64,000 bases of DNA from Chloroflexota bacterium (GTDB lineage: Bacteria > Chloroflexota > Anaerolineae > Aggregatilineales > Phototrophicaceae): positions 558,001-622,000 of the forward strand of contig JAIUNI010000003.1 in the NCBI GenBank assembly GCA_020161935.1, given 5' to 3'. The number at the start of each line of letters is the position of its first letter. Position 1 is the first letter of the stretch. The position numbers and the translations under genes are program-made. The notes beneath the pieces were generated by a model. It saw only the letters and a program-made list of their open reading frames with translations. It was not told the origin of the DNA and searched no databases. Positions 9,154 to 17,682 of this stretch are shown here, piece after piece.

Positions 9154-10149
9154 TTAGGTCAGGGCTTGGGTGCTGCCGCGCACGACGAGCCGGGGCTGGA
9201 GGACGCGCTGGTGGACGGGCGTGCCGGGGTTCTCGATCATGTTGACGAGGAACTCGACCGCGAGGCGACCGATGAGTTCGAAGTCCTGCCGGATGGTGGT
9301 CAGGCCGGGGACGAAGTGCGCGGCTTCGGGAATGTCATCAAAGCCCACAATCGAGACATCTTCCGGCACGCGCAGGCCGCGCTCACGTAGGGCGGTATGT
9401 GCGCCAAACGCCATCGAGTCGTTGCCCACGAAGACGGCGGTGAAGTGTGCGCCGGTATCCAGCAAGCGGTTCATGGCCTGATAGCCGCTCTGGATGTTGA
9501 AATCCCCTTCGACGCTTAGGGACGTGTCCAAGCCATAATTCTTGAGGGTCGATACCCAGCCTTCGTGACGGTCGCCACCATCGTAGTTATCCAGCGGCCC
9601 GCTGATTTCCGCCAACTGGCGATGCCCCAAGTCGATGAGGTGCTGGGCGGCAAGACGCGCCCCGTGCATCTGGTCATACATCACCGAGGGGAGATTAGAG
9701 CCGGTCTTACCGCTGATCTGCACAAAGGGCGTACCATCGGTAAGTTGGGTGAGGGTTTCGTAGTCCTCGATGCCGCGCGTGAGGGGCAGGAGGATGAGGC
9801 CATCGACAAAACGCGAGGCGGCACTTTCGAGGGTGGGGATAAATTCTTCCTCGGTGATAGCAGAGATGCTGAAGTGATAACCCAAACGCTGCGAGGCGCG
9901 TGCCATTTCATACAGGAAGTTGTTGAAACCGGCGTAAAACAGGATGACTTCAATGGTATGCGAGCGCTCGGTTTGCATGATCTGGGCGGCGCGGTTGGGG
10001 CGGAAGCCGAGGGTATCAATCGCCTTCTGGACGCGGGTGCGAGTGAGGGGCGAGACCGAGACGTGATCGTTGATGACCCGCGAGACGGTTTGGTAGGAGA
10101 CGTTGGCTTCGCGGGCGACATCCCGGAGCGTTGGGCGTTTTGATCTCAT
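9154..10149 (-). CDS. LacI family transcriptional regulator
   Basis: The 331-residue protein has the full LacI architecture. A helix-turn-helix is at about residues 7-27 (TLRDVAREANVSYQTVSRVI) and a hinge helix at RPNRAAQIMQTERS. A periplasmic-binding-protein-like sugar sensor runs to the end, with VDGLILLP and a DDIPEA motif close to the end. It is transcribed away from the ABC transporter genes. The 550-base gap between them holds two identical 13-bp palindromes and a third operator-like site at the transporter promoter, so it very probably represses the transporter until a sugar is bound. The actual inducer cannot be read from the sequence. Confidence 0.92.
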   Translation of the reverse strand: MRSKRPTLRDVAREANVSYQTVSRVINDHVSVSPLTRTRVQKAIDTLGFRPNRAAQIMQTERSHTIEVILFYAGFNNFLYEMARASQRLGYHFSISAITEEEFIPTLESAASRFVDGLILLPLTRGIEDYETLTQLTDGTPFVQISGKTGSNLPSVMYDQMHGARLAAQHLIDLGHRQLAEISGPLDNYDGGDRHEGWVSTLKNYGLDTSLSVEGDFNIQSGYQAMNRLLDTGAHFTAVFVGNDSMAFGAHTALRERGLRVPEDVSIVGFDDIPEAAHFVPGLTTIRQDFELIGRLAVEFLVNMIENPGTPVHQRVLQPRLVVRGSTQALT

Positions 10150-10198
10150 AGATTGGAACGTCAGCAGATAGTTGAATAAACCTCTACCAATATATGTG

Positions 10199-10264
10199 AT
10201 TTGTCACAAATTTTCAAGCAGAAGTCCAATCAGTCCTCTCGTAACGCTGTGATTTGTCACAAAT
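10199..10264. promoter_or_regulatory. Two identical LacI-type operators
   Basis: The palindrome ATTTGTCACAAAT, symmetric about its central base, occurs at 10199-10211 and again at 10252-10264. The centres are 53 bases apart, close to five helical turns, so two dimers could sit on the same face. Both lie directly upstream of the LacI start and fit autoregulation plus looping to the third site at 10334. Confidence 0.75.
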
Positions 10265-10301
10265 TTTTTCCCCTGATTTGCAAAATTCCCTAGCGACTTG
10301 C

Positions 10302-10349
10302 TTGAAATTATTGCAAAACCTGTGGTATAAAGATTGTGACTGTTCACAA
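10302..10349 (+). promoter_or_regulatory. Transporter promoter with operator at the start point
   Basis: TTGAAA at 10302-10307 and TATAAA at 10326-10331 are 18 bases apart and form a good sigma-70 promoter. Transcription would start near 10338, inside an inverted repeat TTGTGA-N4-TCACAA at 10334-10349. The half-sites resemble those of the upstream operators, so a repressor bound here would block initiation. Confidence 0.75.
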
Positions 10350-10696
10350 ATCGAAATCGAAATTAAACAAAACAGCCCCTTTACGCAGCACCAAACAGTC
10401 AAAAAATACGTTTAAACAAACTCGGAAAATTGCTTTGAACAACTTACTGCGAACCCCCTGCACCGCCGCAGGGATGAAGACTGCTTACCTGCCCGTCAGC
10501 AGCCGCATAACACTTACTCCCCCCGATGCGATGATGAGTGCGACTGCTCATCAATCCCATTTGTATGCACAAAACTTTTTATCCCCGCTCCCCGCGCGAC
10601 GGGATGTTTGCGTACCGGAAAGGAGCGCCTAAAGCCAAACGATTACCCATGCACAGCTTCCTAAAGATTACCGAATTAAGACTTAGGAGAAATTTA
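10350..10696 (+). other. Long 5' leader of the transporter operon
   Basis: About 350 bases separate the predicted start point from the substrate-binding protein gene. An open frame with ATG at 10538 runs in frame into that gene, but it lacks a ribosome site and would bury the signal peptide. I see no known riboswitch class. A short CCCTGCACCGCCGCAGGG hairpin lies near 10457-10474. Confidence 0.5.
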
Positions 10697-12637
10697 ATGA
10701 AAACCCGTTTGCTGCTGATTTCTGTTTTTACGCTGCTGCTGGCGACGTTTAGCCTGACGGTGGCGCAAGAGGTTACGTATACCGACTCGCCGTTTCTGGC
10801 CGACCGTGTAAGTTCCGGCGAACTGCCCGCAGTGGCCGACCGTTTGCCTGCCAACCCGCGCGTGGTGGACTTCGAATGGTCGGAACCGGGAACTTACGGA
10901 GGCGACTTCCGTGATCCGTTCGTAGGTGATGCCTACTGGTCAAGCCAGATGGTGTTCTGGACGGCGTGGAAGAGCCTCGTCAACTGGAACGAGAGCTACT
11001 CGGATTGGGTTCCGAACATTGCCGAGAGTGTGGACGTGAGCGAGGATGCGAAGTCGTATACCTTCCACCTGCGTGATGGCTTGAAGTGGTCGGACGGCGT
11101 ACCGTTCACCTCGGATGACGTGGTGTTCTACATCGACGACATCTTGAAGAACCCCGACATTAACAGCGGCACCTTCCCCGACGGCTGGCTGAAACCGGGT
11201 AAGGAAGCGCCGACCATCGAGAAGATCGACGACCTGAGCTTCACCATCACTTTCGACGTACCCTACGGCATGTTCCTGCTGAATATGTGCGGCTGGCCGG
11301 GATGGGAAATCGTGACCGCGCCCAAGCACTACCTGAGCCAATTCCACGACAAGTACAACCATGACGGCATCCCCGCGCTGATCGAGCAGACCGAAGGCGC
11401 GACCGATTGGGTGACGCTGTTCCAAGCGCATTCGGCGGTTGGCCCCGGCAGCGATGCCTCAGTCGTCAGCCGTGATGTGGACTACCCGACGATGATGCCG
11501 TGGATTTACAAGGAACCGATGGGCACGGGGACGCAGTTTATCGCCGAACGCAACCCATACTACTACTGGGTGGACGCGAACGGTCAGCAGCTCCCGTACA
11601 TTGACCGCATCGTGGGCAGCGCCTACCAGAACGAAGAAACGATGCTGGTGGATGTACTGGCGGGTCAGTACGACACGATGGCGAACACCACCGACCAGCA
11701 GCGCCCGCTGTTCTTCGACAACGAAGCGACCTCCGGCCTGAGCGTTTACCCGATCAAGAGCGAAGGCGGCGGACAGGTCAGCATCAACTTCAACCAGACG
11801 CACCCCGAACTGGGTGAAATTTTCAGCCAGAAGGATTTCCGCGTGGGTCTTTCGTATGCGATTGACCGCCAAGAAGTGATCGACATTGTTTACTTCGGGC
11901 AGGGTGTGCCGCGCCAGATTTCACCACTGGAAGACTCGCCGCTGTATAACGAGCAGTTGACCAACCAATACTTGGAATTCGACGTGGCGAAGGCCAATGA
12001 ACACCTCGACAAGGTGCTGCCGGATAAGGACGCGGCTGGGATGCGTATCAACCCGGCGACGGGCGAGAAGCTGACCATCGTGTTCACGGTACAAACCGGC
12101 GACTACGGTCTGCGCTTCCTCGACGTGGCGGAACTGCTCAAGCAGTACTACGCGGCGGTGGGCATCGACATCGTGGTGGACTTGGTGGATAACCAAGTGC
12201 TGACTGACCGCATCAATGACAACAGTGTCGAAGCGGCGATCTTCACCGGCGAAGGTGGCTTCGGCCTGACGGCCATTACCGACCCGCGTTACTTCGCCCC
12301 CTTCCATGGACAGTCGATCTGGGGCAACGGCTGGCAGTTGTGGTATCTGCAAGTCGATAATGAAGCCAAGATCGAACCACCAGCCGACATTCAGGCACAG
12401 GTTGATCTGTACAAGCAGGTGCTGCAAGCGCCGACGAGCGAGCAGCGGGTTGAACTGATGAAGCAGGTACTGCAAACGGCGGCGGATAACTTCTGGGTGA
12501 TTGGGATTTCGAGTGCGACCGACAGCTACCGTCCGTTGAGCGCACGGCTGGCGAACGTGCCGGAAAGCTGGGTGAACGGCTGGAACCCCGGTGGTACGGC
12601 GATTGCCTTCCCGGAACAGTGGTACTTCAAGGGGTAA
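10697..12637 (+). CDS. ABC transporter substrate-binding protein, family 5 (PepT type)
   Basis: The 646-residue protein is the extracytoplasmic solute receptor of the five-gene transporter. The ATG at 10697 is fixed by TAGGAGA at 10684-10690, and a signal peptide (residues 1-23, LLLISVFTLLLATFSLTVAQ) follows at once. The mature part has the family-5 pattern SYTFHLRDGLKWSDGVPFTSDDVVF. Family 5 binds peptides, nickel or, in many saprophytes, oligosaccharides. The flanking glycosidases and LacI regulator favour oligosaccharides here. The signal peptide has no lipobox Cys, which is unusual for a binding protein in a monoderm and suggests anchoring by other means or an uncleaved signal. Confidence 0.9.
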   Translation: MKTRLLLISVFTLLLATFSLTVAQEVTYTDSPFLADRVSSGELPAVADRLPANPRVVDFEWSEPGTYGGDFRDPFVGDAYWSSQMVFWTAWKSLVNWNESYSDWVPNIAESVDVSEDAKSYTFHLRDGLKWSDGVPFTSDDVVFYIDDILKNPDINSGTFPDGWLKPGKEAPTIEKIDDLSFTITFDVPYGMFLLNMCGWPGWEIVTAPKHYLSQFHDKYNHDGIPALIEQTEGATDWVTLFQAHSAVGPGSDASVVSRDVDYPTMMPWIYKEPMGTGTQFIAERNPYYYWVDANGQQLPYIDRIVGSAYQNEETMLVDVLAGQYDTMANTTDQQRPLFFDNEATSGLSVYPIKSEGGGQVSINFNQTHPELGEIFSQKDFRVGLSYAIDRQEVIDIVYFGQGVPRQISPLEDSPLYNEQLTNQYLEFDVAKANEHLDKVLPDKDAAGMRINPATGEKLTIVFTVQTGDYGLRFLDVAELLKQYYAAVGIDIVVDLVDNQVLTDRINDNSVEAAIFTGEGGFGLTAITDPRYFAPFHGQSIWGNGWQLWYLQVDNEAKIEPPADIQAQVDLYKQVLQAPTSEQRVELMKQVLQTAADNFWVIGISSATDSYRPLSARLANVPESWVNGWNPGGTAIAFPEQWYFKG

Positions 12638-12893
12638 CCCTCACCCCTAGCCCCTCTCCCTCAGGGCGAGGGGAATAAGGCGGGGATGTGAGTAGGGGGT
12701 TTGCCGTCGGTAAACCCCTACCAAACACCCGTGGTAATTTGCATTTTTCCTTCCCCGGCCTCCTCCTTCAGGGTCGGGGGAACAGACAATTGTAGGGGCG
12801 GACAGCCGTCCGCCTCTACAAAAATATGAGGCGTGAAGGGGCAGATGGTCGTATGATCTGCTAAAAAGATTTGACTGTTAAATAAGGTTTTTC
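12638..12893. repeat. Intergenic phrases and palindromes inside the transporter operon
   Basis: A CCCTCACCCC...CAGGGCGAGGGGAATAAG phrase (12638-12678) is nearly identical to the one at 17463-17505. A second degenerate phrase lies at 12753-12783. A strong palindrome has GTAGGGGCGGAC (12792-12803) pairing with GTCCGCCTCTAC (12808-12819). Such structures may attenuate transcription between the binding protein and the permeases, giving more receptor than channel. Confidence 0.75.
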
Positions 12894-13916
12894 ATGGCGA
12901 AATATATTTTAAAGCGGCTGCTGTACGCGATCCCCACCCTGTTCATCATCTCGATACTGGTCTTCGGCACAATCCAACTGCCGCCGGGGGATTTTGTGTC
13001 GAACATGATGGAACAGATGCGGAACCAGAGCGGTGTCACATGGTCGCCACAGTTCGCCGAGGCGATGCGCGAACGCTACGGGCTGAATGAGCCGCTGCCG
13101 ACACAGTACATCAAATGGATTGGCAACATCATCCTGCACGGTGACTTTGGCTATTCGTTCCAGAATTCGCAGCCGTCGGAGAAGATGATTTCCGACCGGA
13201 TGGGCATGACGCTGGTGGTGTCGTTCGCCAGCTTCGTGTTTACGTGGGTGGTGGCGCTGCCGATTGGGGTGCTGTCGGCGGTGCGGCAGTACAGCTTTGG
13301 TGATTATTTCTTCAGCTTCGTGGGTTTCATCGGTTTGGCCTCGCCCAGCTTCTTGATCGCGCTGGTGCTGATGTACGTGGCGTTCAAATCGGGCGGGGTG
13401 ACGGTCAGCGGGTTGTTCTCGGCGGAGTTCCAGAACGCGCCGTGGAGCTTCGAGAAGATCATTGACCTGCTCAAGCATCTGTGGATACCGATGATTATCG
13501 TGGGTGTGGGCGGCACGGCGGGACTCATCCGTATCATGCGGGCGAACCTGCTGGACGAGCTGCATAAGCCCTACGTTGAAACGGCGCGGGCGAAGGGGGT
13601 GCCGGAGTGGAAGCTGCTCATCAAATACCCGCTGCGGCACGCACTCAACCCGTTTGTCAGCGGAATGGCGTGGCTGCTGCCGACGCTGATTGCTGGTGAG
13701 GCGATTGTCTCGATTGTGCTGAACCTGCCGACCAGCGGGCCGATTATGCTGAACCTGCCGACCAGCGGGCCGATTATGCTGAACGCGCTGCTGGTGCAGG
13801 ATATGTTCCTCGCGGCGGGCTTCATTATGCTGTTGAGTGTGGCGACGATTATTGGGATGCTGCTTTCGGATATCTTGCTGGTGTGGCTCGACCCGCGCAT
13901 CCGGTACGAGAGTTAG
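12894..13916 (+). CDS. ABC transporter permease, DppB/OppB type
   Basis: The 340-residue protein is the first membrane subunit of the transporter. The N-terminal segment YILKRLLYAIPTLFIISILVF, the YGLNEPLPTQYIKW loop and the cytoplasmic coupling motif ETARAKGVPEWKLLIKYPLRHALNP are typical of the family, with six membrane spans. It carries an unusual perfect 30-bp tandem duplication (13719-13778) that repeats residues LNLPTSGPIM in the normally single ...SIVLNLPTSGP... loop. The reading frame stays open. It is co-directional with the second permease. Confidence 0.92.
   Translation: MAKYILKRLLYAIPTLFIISILVFGTIQLPPGDFVSNMMEQMRNQSGVTWSPQFAEAMRERYGLNEPLPTQYIKWIGNIILHGDFGYSFQNSQPSEKMISDRMGMTLVVSFASFVFTWVVALPIGVLSAVRQYSFGDYFFSFVGFIGLASPSFLIALVLMYVAFKSGGVTVSGLFSAEFQNAPWSFEKIIDLLKHLWIPMIIVGVGGTAGLIRIMRANLLDELHKPYVETARAKGVPEWKLLIKYPLRHALNPFVSGMAWLLPTLIAGEAIVSIVLNLPTSGPIMLNLPTSGPIMLNALLVQDMFLAAGFIMLLSVATIIGMLLSDILLVWLDPRIRYES
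13719..13778 (+). repeat. Perfect 30-bp tandem duplication inside the permease gene
   Basis: Bases 13719-13748 and 13749-13778 are identical and in frame, duplicating residues 276-285 as 286-295. Related permeases have this loop once, so this looks like a recent slippage event. Confidence 0.95.
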
Positions 13917-13925
13917 GTGGAGCGT

Positions 13926-15107
13926 ATGGCTAACGAAATCATCAAAGCAGCCGACTTGATACCCCCAACAACCCCACCTATCGCCGAAGAAGTGGTGCCG
14001 CGTATCGCGGTGGCTTCGCAGTGGAAGCTGATGTGGTGGAAGTTCCGCAAGCACCGGTTGGCGATGATCGGGCTGGTGATTATCGTCGTCCTGTACATCG
14101 TGGCGATCTTCGCGGGATTCTTCGCGCCGCGCACACCGGACAGTTACAGCCGCACCTATACGCAGGTGGGGCCGCAGCCGGTGCAGTGGATTGATAACGG
14201 CTCGTTCGCGCCGTATGTGTATGGCTACAAGCAGACGACCGACCCCAAAACTTACAAACGGACGTACACCATCGACGAGGAACAGAAGATACGGTTGGGC
14301 TTCTTCGTGAAGGGCGAGCCGTACCGCATCGGTCTGCACGGTATCCCGCTGCCGTTCTTCCAGAGTTTGAGCATCGGCTCTGATATTCACCTGTTCGGGC
14401 CAGTAGAAATGGGACAGCCGGTATTTCTGTTGGGTTCAGACGACGTGGGACGTGACATGCTCAGTCGCTTGATTTATGCCTCGCAGGTGTCGCTCTCAGT
14501 CGGGTTGATCGGTGTGTTCCTGAGCCTGACGCTCGGCATCTTCCTCGGCGCGGTGTCGGGGTTGATCGGCGGGTGGGTGGATACGATTATTCAGCGGTTG
14601 ATCGAAATCCTGCGCTCGATACCCGATATTCCACTGTGGATGGCGCTGGCGACGGCTGTGCCACCCCGTTTAGACCCTGTAGTCGTGTACTTCGGCATCA
14701 CCGTGATTCTCTCGCTGCTGCGCTGGACGGATATGGCGCGGGTGGTGCGCGGCAAGTTCCTGTCGCTGCGTGAGGAAGACTTCATCACGGCGGCGGAGTT
14801 GGATGCTGTGCCGTACAGCCGGATTATCACGCGGCATATGATTCCCTCGTTCATGAGCCACATTATCGCGTCGGCGACGCTGGCGATACCGGGGATGATC
14901 CTCGGCGAAACGGCGTTGAGCTTCCTCGGTTTGGGGCTGCGTGCGCCGGTGGTGAGCTGGGGTGTGATGCTGCAAGACGCGATGAACATCACGACGATTG
15001 CCAACATGCCGTGGCTGCTGCTGCCGGGGTTGGCGGTGGTGATTACGGTGCTGTCGTTTAACTTCCTCGGTGATGGCTTACGCGACGCGGCTGATCCGTA
15101 CCGGTAG
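13926..15107 (+). CDS. ABC transporter permease, DppC/OppC type
   Basis: The second membrane subunit is 393 residues from this ATG. A GTG at 13917 is in frame, but AGGTGGAG at 13915-13922 is better used as the ribosome site for 13926. The protein has the family N-terminal amphipathic segment WKFRKHRLAMIGLVIIVVL, a long extracytoplasmic loop (about residues 60-160, longer than in E. coli DppC), GSDDVGRDMLSRLIYASQVSLSVG and the coupling motif EEDFITAAELDAVPYSRI. The C-terminal SFNFLGDGLRDAADPYR is a hallmark. It begins within ten bases of the end of the first permease. Confidence 0.92.
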   Translation: MANEIIKAADLIPPTTPPIAEEVVPRIAVASQWKLMWWKFRKHRLAMIGLVIIVVLYIVAIFAGFFAPRTPDSYSRTYTQVGPQPVQWIDNGSFAPYVYGYKQTTDPKTYKRTYTIDEEQKIRLGFFVKGEPYRIGLHGIPLPFFQSLSIGSDIHLFGPVEMGQPVFLLGSDDVGRDMLSRLIYASQVSLSVGLIGVFLSLTLGIFLGAVSGLIGGWVDTIIQRLIEILRSIPDIPLWMALATAVPPRLDPVVVYFGITVILSLLRWTDMARVVRGKFLSLREEDFITAAELDAVPYSRIITRHMIPSFMSHIIASATLAIPGMILGETALSFLGLGLRAPVVSWGVMLQDAMNITTIANMPWLLLPGLAVVITVLSFNFLGDGLRDAADPYR

Positions 15108-15120
15108 AAGAATAGAGATT

Positions 15121-15290
15121 TAACCGCAGAGACGCTGAGAACGCAGAGAAAATCAGAAGCGTGAACCGCAGAGGCGCAGAGAACGCAGAGGAAATGCGGA
15201 GAAGGTTGAACCGCAGAGACGCGGAGAGTGCAGAGGAATACAGACCCCCACCCTAGCCCTCCCCCATTGCAATAGGGGAGGGAATGAATA
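15121..15290. repeat. CGCAGAGACGCAGAG-type phrase array plus GGGAGGG phrase
   Basis: AACCGCAGAG-type phrases start at 15122, 15164 and 15209, and are followed by a CCCTCCCCCATTGCAATAGGGGAGGG palindromic phrase (about 15258-15283). Related phrases occur at 6541, 7935, 43370 and 58055. This fills the gap between permease and ATPase genes and contains no gene. Confidence 0.75.
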
Positions 15291-15321
15291 CAAAGAGAGT
15301 TTTAGACTGAAGTGAAGGATT

Positions 15322-16383
15322 ATGGCTGATAACAAGGCAGACAATTTATTACTCGAAGTAAAGGGTTTGAAGCTGCATTTCTTCACCGATGAGGGCGTGG
15401 TGAAGGCGGTTGACCACGTGAGCTACAACATCGAGCGCGGCAAGACGCTGTGTGTGGTAGGTGAAAGCGGCAGCGGGAAAAGTGTAGCGGCACGGGCGAT
15501 CCTCGGTATCGTTCACCGACCGGGCAAGGTGGTGGATGGGCAAATCCTGTTTCACAAAGAACTGCGGAACGGTCAGCGCGAGGTGGTGGATATTCTCTCG
15601 CTTGACCCGCGCGGTACGAAAATCCGCAGCATTCGCGGCAACGACATCGCCATGATCTTCCAAGAGCCGATGACTTCGTTCAGCCCGATGTACACGATTG
15701 GCAACCAGATTATGGAAGCCATTCGGCTGCATAACGATGTGTCGAAGGCGGAAGCCCGTAACCGGACGATTGAACAACTGCGGCGGGTGGGCATTCCGAA
15801 GCCGGAAACGCGCATCGACGAGTATCCCTTCCGCATGAGCGGCGGTATGTTACAGCGCTGCATGATCGCGATGGCGCTTTCGTGCAACCCGAAGCTGCTG
15901 ATCGCCGACGAGCCGACGACCGCGCTGGACGTAACGACACAGGCGCAAATCCTCGACCTGATGCACGAACTTCAGCAAGACCTGAATATGGCAATCCTGT
16001 TCATTACGCATGACCTCGGCGTGGTGGCGGAAATCGCGCATGATGTGGCGGTGATGTACCTCGGCAATGTGGTCGAGTACAGCGATGTGGATACGATCTT
16101 CAACGACCCGAAGCACCCGTATACCAAGTCGCTGCTGCAATCGATCCCGAAGATTGAGGAGTCGCCCACACGCTTGCAGCCGATACGCGGCATGGTTCCC
16201 TCGCCGTTCCAGCGGCCTACCGGCTGCCCCTTCCATACACGCTGCGCCATGAAGATCAAAGGGCTGTGTGACGTGGTGCTGCCGGAGATGATTCCGGTCA
16301 GCCCGAACCACGATGCCCGCTGCCTGATCTACGAACCGCAGTACCAAGAAGCCTTTATGCAAAAAGAGATGACCCATGCTTAA
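15322..16383 (+). CDS. ABC transporter ATPase, DppD/OppD type
   Basis: The 353-residue ATPase powers the transporter. The Walker A motif GESGSGKS is at residues 47-54, the Q-loop is in [12 protein letters not shown], the signature is MSGGMLQR and the Walker B is [12 protein letters not shown]. The C-terminal oligopeptide-transporter extension has the GCPFHTRC...C cysteine pattern that can hold an iron-sulfur cluster in some homologues. A GAAGGA site precedes the ATG. The last eight bases overlap the start of the partner ATPase, indicating translational coupling. Confidence 0.93.
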   Translation: MADNKADNLLLEVKGLKLHFFTDEGVVKAVDHVSYNIERGKTLCVVGESGSGKSVAARAILGIVHRPGKVVDGQILFHKELRNGQREVVDILSLDPRGTKIRSIRGNDIAMIFQEPMTSFSPMYTIGNQIMEAIRLHNDVSKAEARNRTIEQLRRVGIPKPETRIDEYPFRMSGGMLQRCMIAMALSCNPKLLIADEPTTALDVTTQAQILDLMHELQQDLNMAILFITHDLGVVAEIAHDVAVMYLGNVVEYSDVDTIFNDPKHPYTKSLLQSIPKIEESPTRLQPIRGMVPSPFQRPTGCPFHTRCAMKIKGLCDVVLPEMIPVSPNHDARCLIYEPQYQEAFMQKEMTHA

Positions 16384-17503
16384 CACGGCGGCACTCGCAG
16401 AACCCACTACCCGACCTGTGCCAGCGGACGAAAACGTGCTGTTGGACGTTCGCAACCTGAAGATGTGGTTCCCGCGCCGCAAGGGTTGGTTCGGGCGGGA
16501 TGTGACCTACGTTAAGGCGGTCGATGACGTGAGCTTTTCCATCCGGCAGGGCGAAACACTGGGGCTGGTGGGCGAAAGCGGCTGCGGCAAAACGACGGTC
16601 GGGCGCTGCATCATGCGGGTGTACGAACCGACAGCGGGCGAGATCATCTACCACCAGCGCGGCGGAGCGAGCGTTGATCTGGCGGAGTTAAGCCGCCAAG
16701 CACTGATCCCCTACCGCCAAGAAATCCGCATGATCTTCCAAGACCCGTATGCCTCGCTCAACCCGCGCATGACCGTATTCGAGATTGTGAGTGAAGTGCT
16801 GCGCGTCAATAAACTCGCCAGCGGCAGCGAACTGGAAGAACGGGTTGCCGGACTGCTGCGGCGGGTGGGGCTGCGACCGGAATACATGCGGCGTTACCCG
16901 CATACCTTCAGCGGCGGCGAACGGCAGCGCATCGGCATCGCACGGGCGCTGGCGACCAACCCGCGTTTGATCGTGGCGGATGAAGCCATTTCGGCGCTGG
17001 ATGTGTCGATACGGGCGCAAATCCTCAACCTGCTCAAAGACTTGCAGGATGAGTTCGGCCTAACGTACCTGTTTATCGCCCATGACCTGAGCGTGGTGCG
17101 GCATATCTGCAACCGCGTGAACGTGATGTATGTGGGCAAGCTGGTGGAGTCGGCGGATTCGGGTGTGTTTTACAGCTACCCGAAGCACCCGTATACCGAG
17201 GCGCTGCTTTCCGCCGTGCCGATCCACAACCCGCGCCTGCGCGACAAGGGGCGGCGCATCCGGCTGCAAGGCGATGTGGCTGACCCCGCGAACCCGCCGA
17301 GCGGCTGCTACTTCCACCCGCGCTGCCGCTACGTGCAGGACATCTGCAAGACGCAAGCGCCACCGCTGCATAACGTGAGCAACGCGGTGTTGGATGTGGA
17401 CGGGAACGCGCATGTGGCGGCCTGCCATTTCGCCGAGGAATTGAATTTAAAGGGCGTGAAGACCCTCACCCCTAGCCCCTCTCCCTCAGGGCGAGGGGAA
17501 TAA
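16376..17503 (+). CDS. ABC transporter ATPase, DppF/OppF type, with repeat-derived C-terminus
   Basis: The 375-residue partner ATPase has Walker A GESGCGKT at residues 66-73, a [15 protein letters not shown] signature and a Walker B ending in VADEAIS. It also has the oligopeptide-transporter C-terminal GCYFHPRC...C cluster. Here the Walker B is followed by AISALD rather than the usual PTSALD. The last residues, [13 protein letters not shown], are translated from the dispersed CCCTCACCCC phrase. The native stop has therefore been lost or replaced and the repeat supplies the present stop. The core enzyme is complete, so function is probably kept. Confidence 0.93.
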   Translation: MLNTAALAEPTTRPVPADENVLLDVRNLKMWFPRRKGWFGRDVTYVKAVDDVSFSIRQGETLGLVGESGCGKTTVGRCIMRVYEPTAGEIIYHQRGGASVDLAELSRQALIPYRQEIRMIFQDPYASLNPRMTVFEIVSEVLRVNKLASGSELEERVAGLLRRVGLRPEYMRRYPHTFSGGERQRIGIARALATNPRLIVADEAISALDVSIRAQILNLLKDLQDEFGLTYLFIAHDLSVVRHICNRVNVMYVGKLVESADSGVFYSYPKHPYTEALLSAVPIHNPRLRDKGRRIRLQGDVADPANPPSGCYFHPRCRYVQDICKTQAPPLHNVSNAVLDVDGNAHVAACHFAEELNLKGVKTLTPSPSPSGRGE

Positions 17504-17605
17504 GCGGGGATGTTCAACCCCCTCATCCCCAGCCCTTCTCCTCCGTAAACGAGGGAGAAAGGAGCCAAGACGCGGGAGAGTCACAGACCCTCCCCTACGA
17601 GAAGT
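17462..17605. repeat. Cluster of dispersed phrases after the ATPase gene
   Basis: The CCCTCACCCC/GGGCGAGGGGAATAAG phrase overlaps the 3' end of the ATPase gene. It is followed by a CCCTTCTCCTCCGTAAACGA/GGGAGAAAGGAG variant and by a GGGAGAGTCACAGACCCTCC/CCTACGAGAAG phrase that recurs at 60330-60360. Confidence 0.8.
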
Positions 17606-17682
17606 TAATTGTTGTGTGTCGCGGTTGGCCGGCCTGTTAAGCGGATTGGTCATGCACGCGGGACAATATAAGAGGATAGGTT

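Noticed and set aside
12909..14390. 493-codon frame on the minus strand across both permease genes
   Set aside because: It is the antisense shadow of two clear, GC-rich permease genes. Its translation is Arg/His-rich with no domain.
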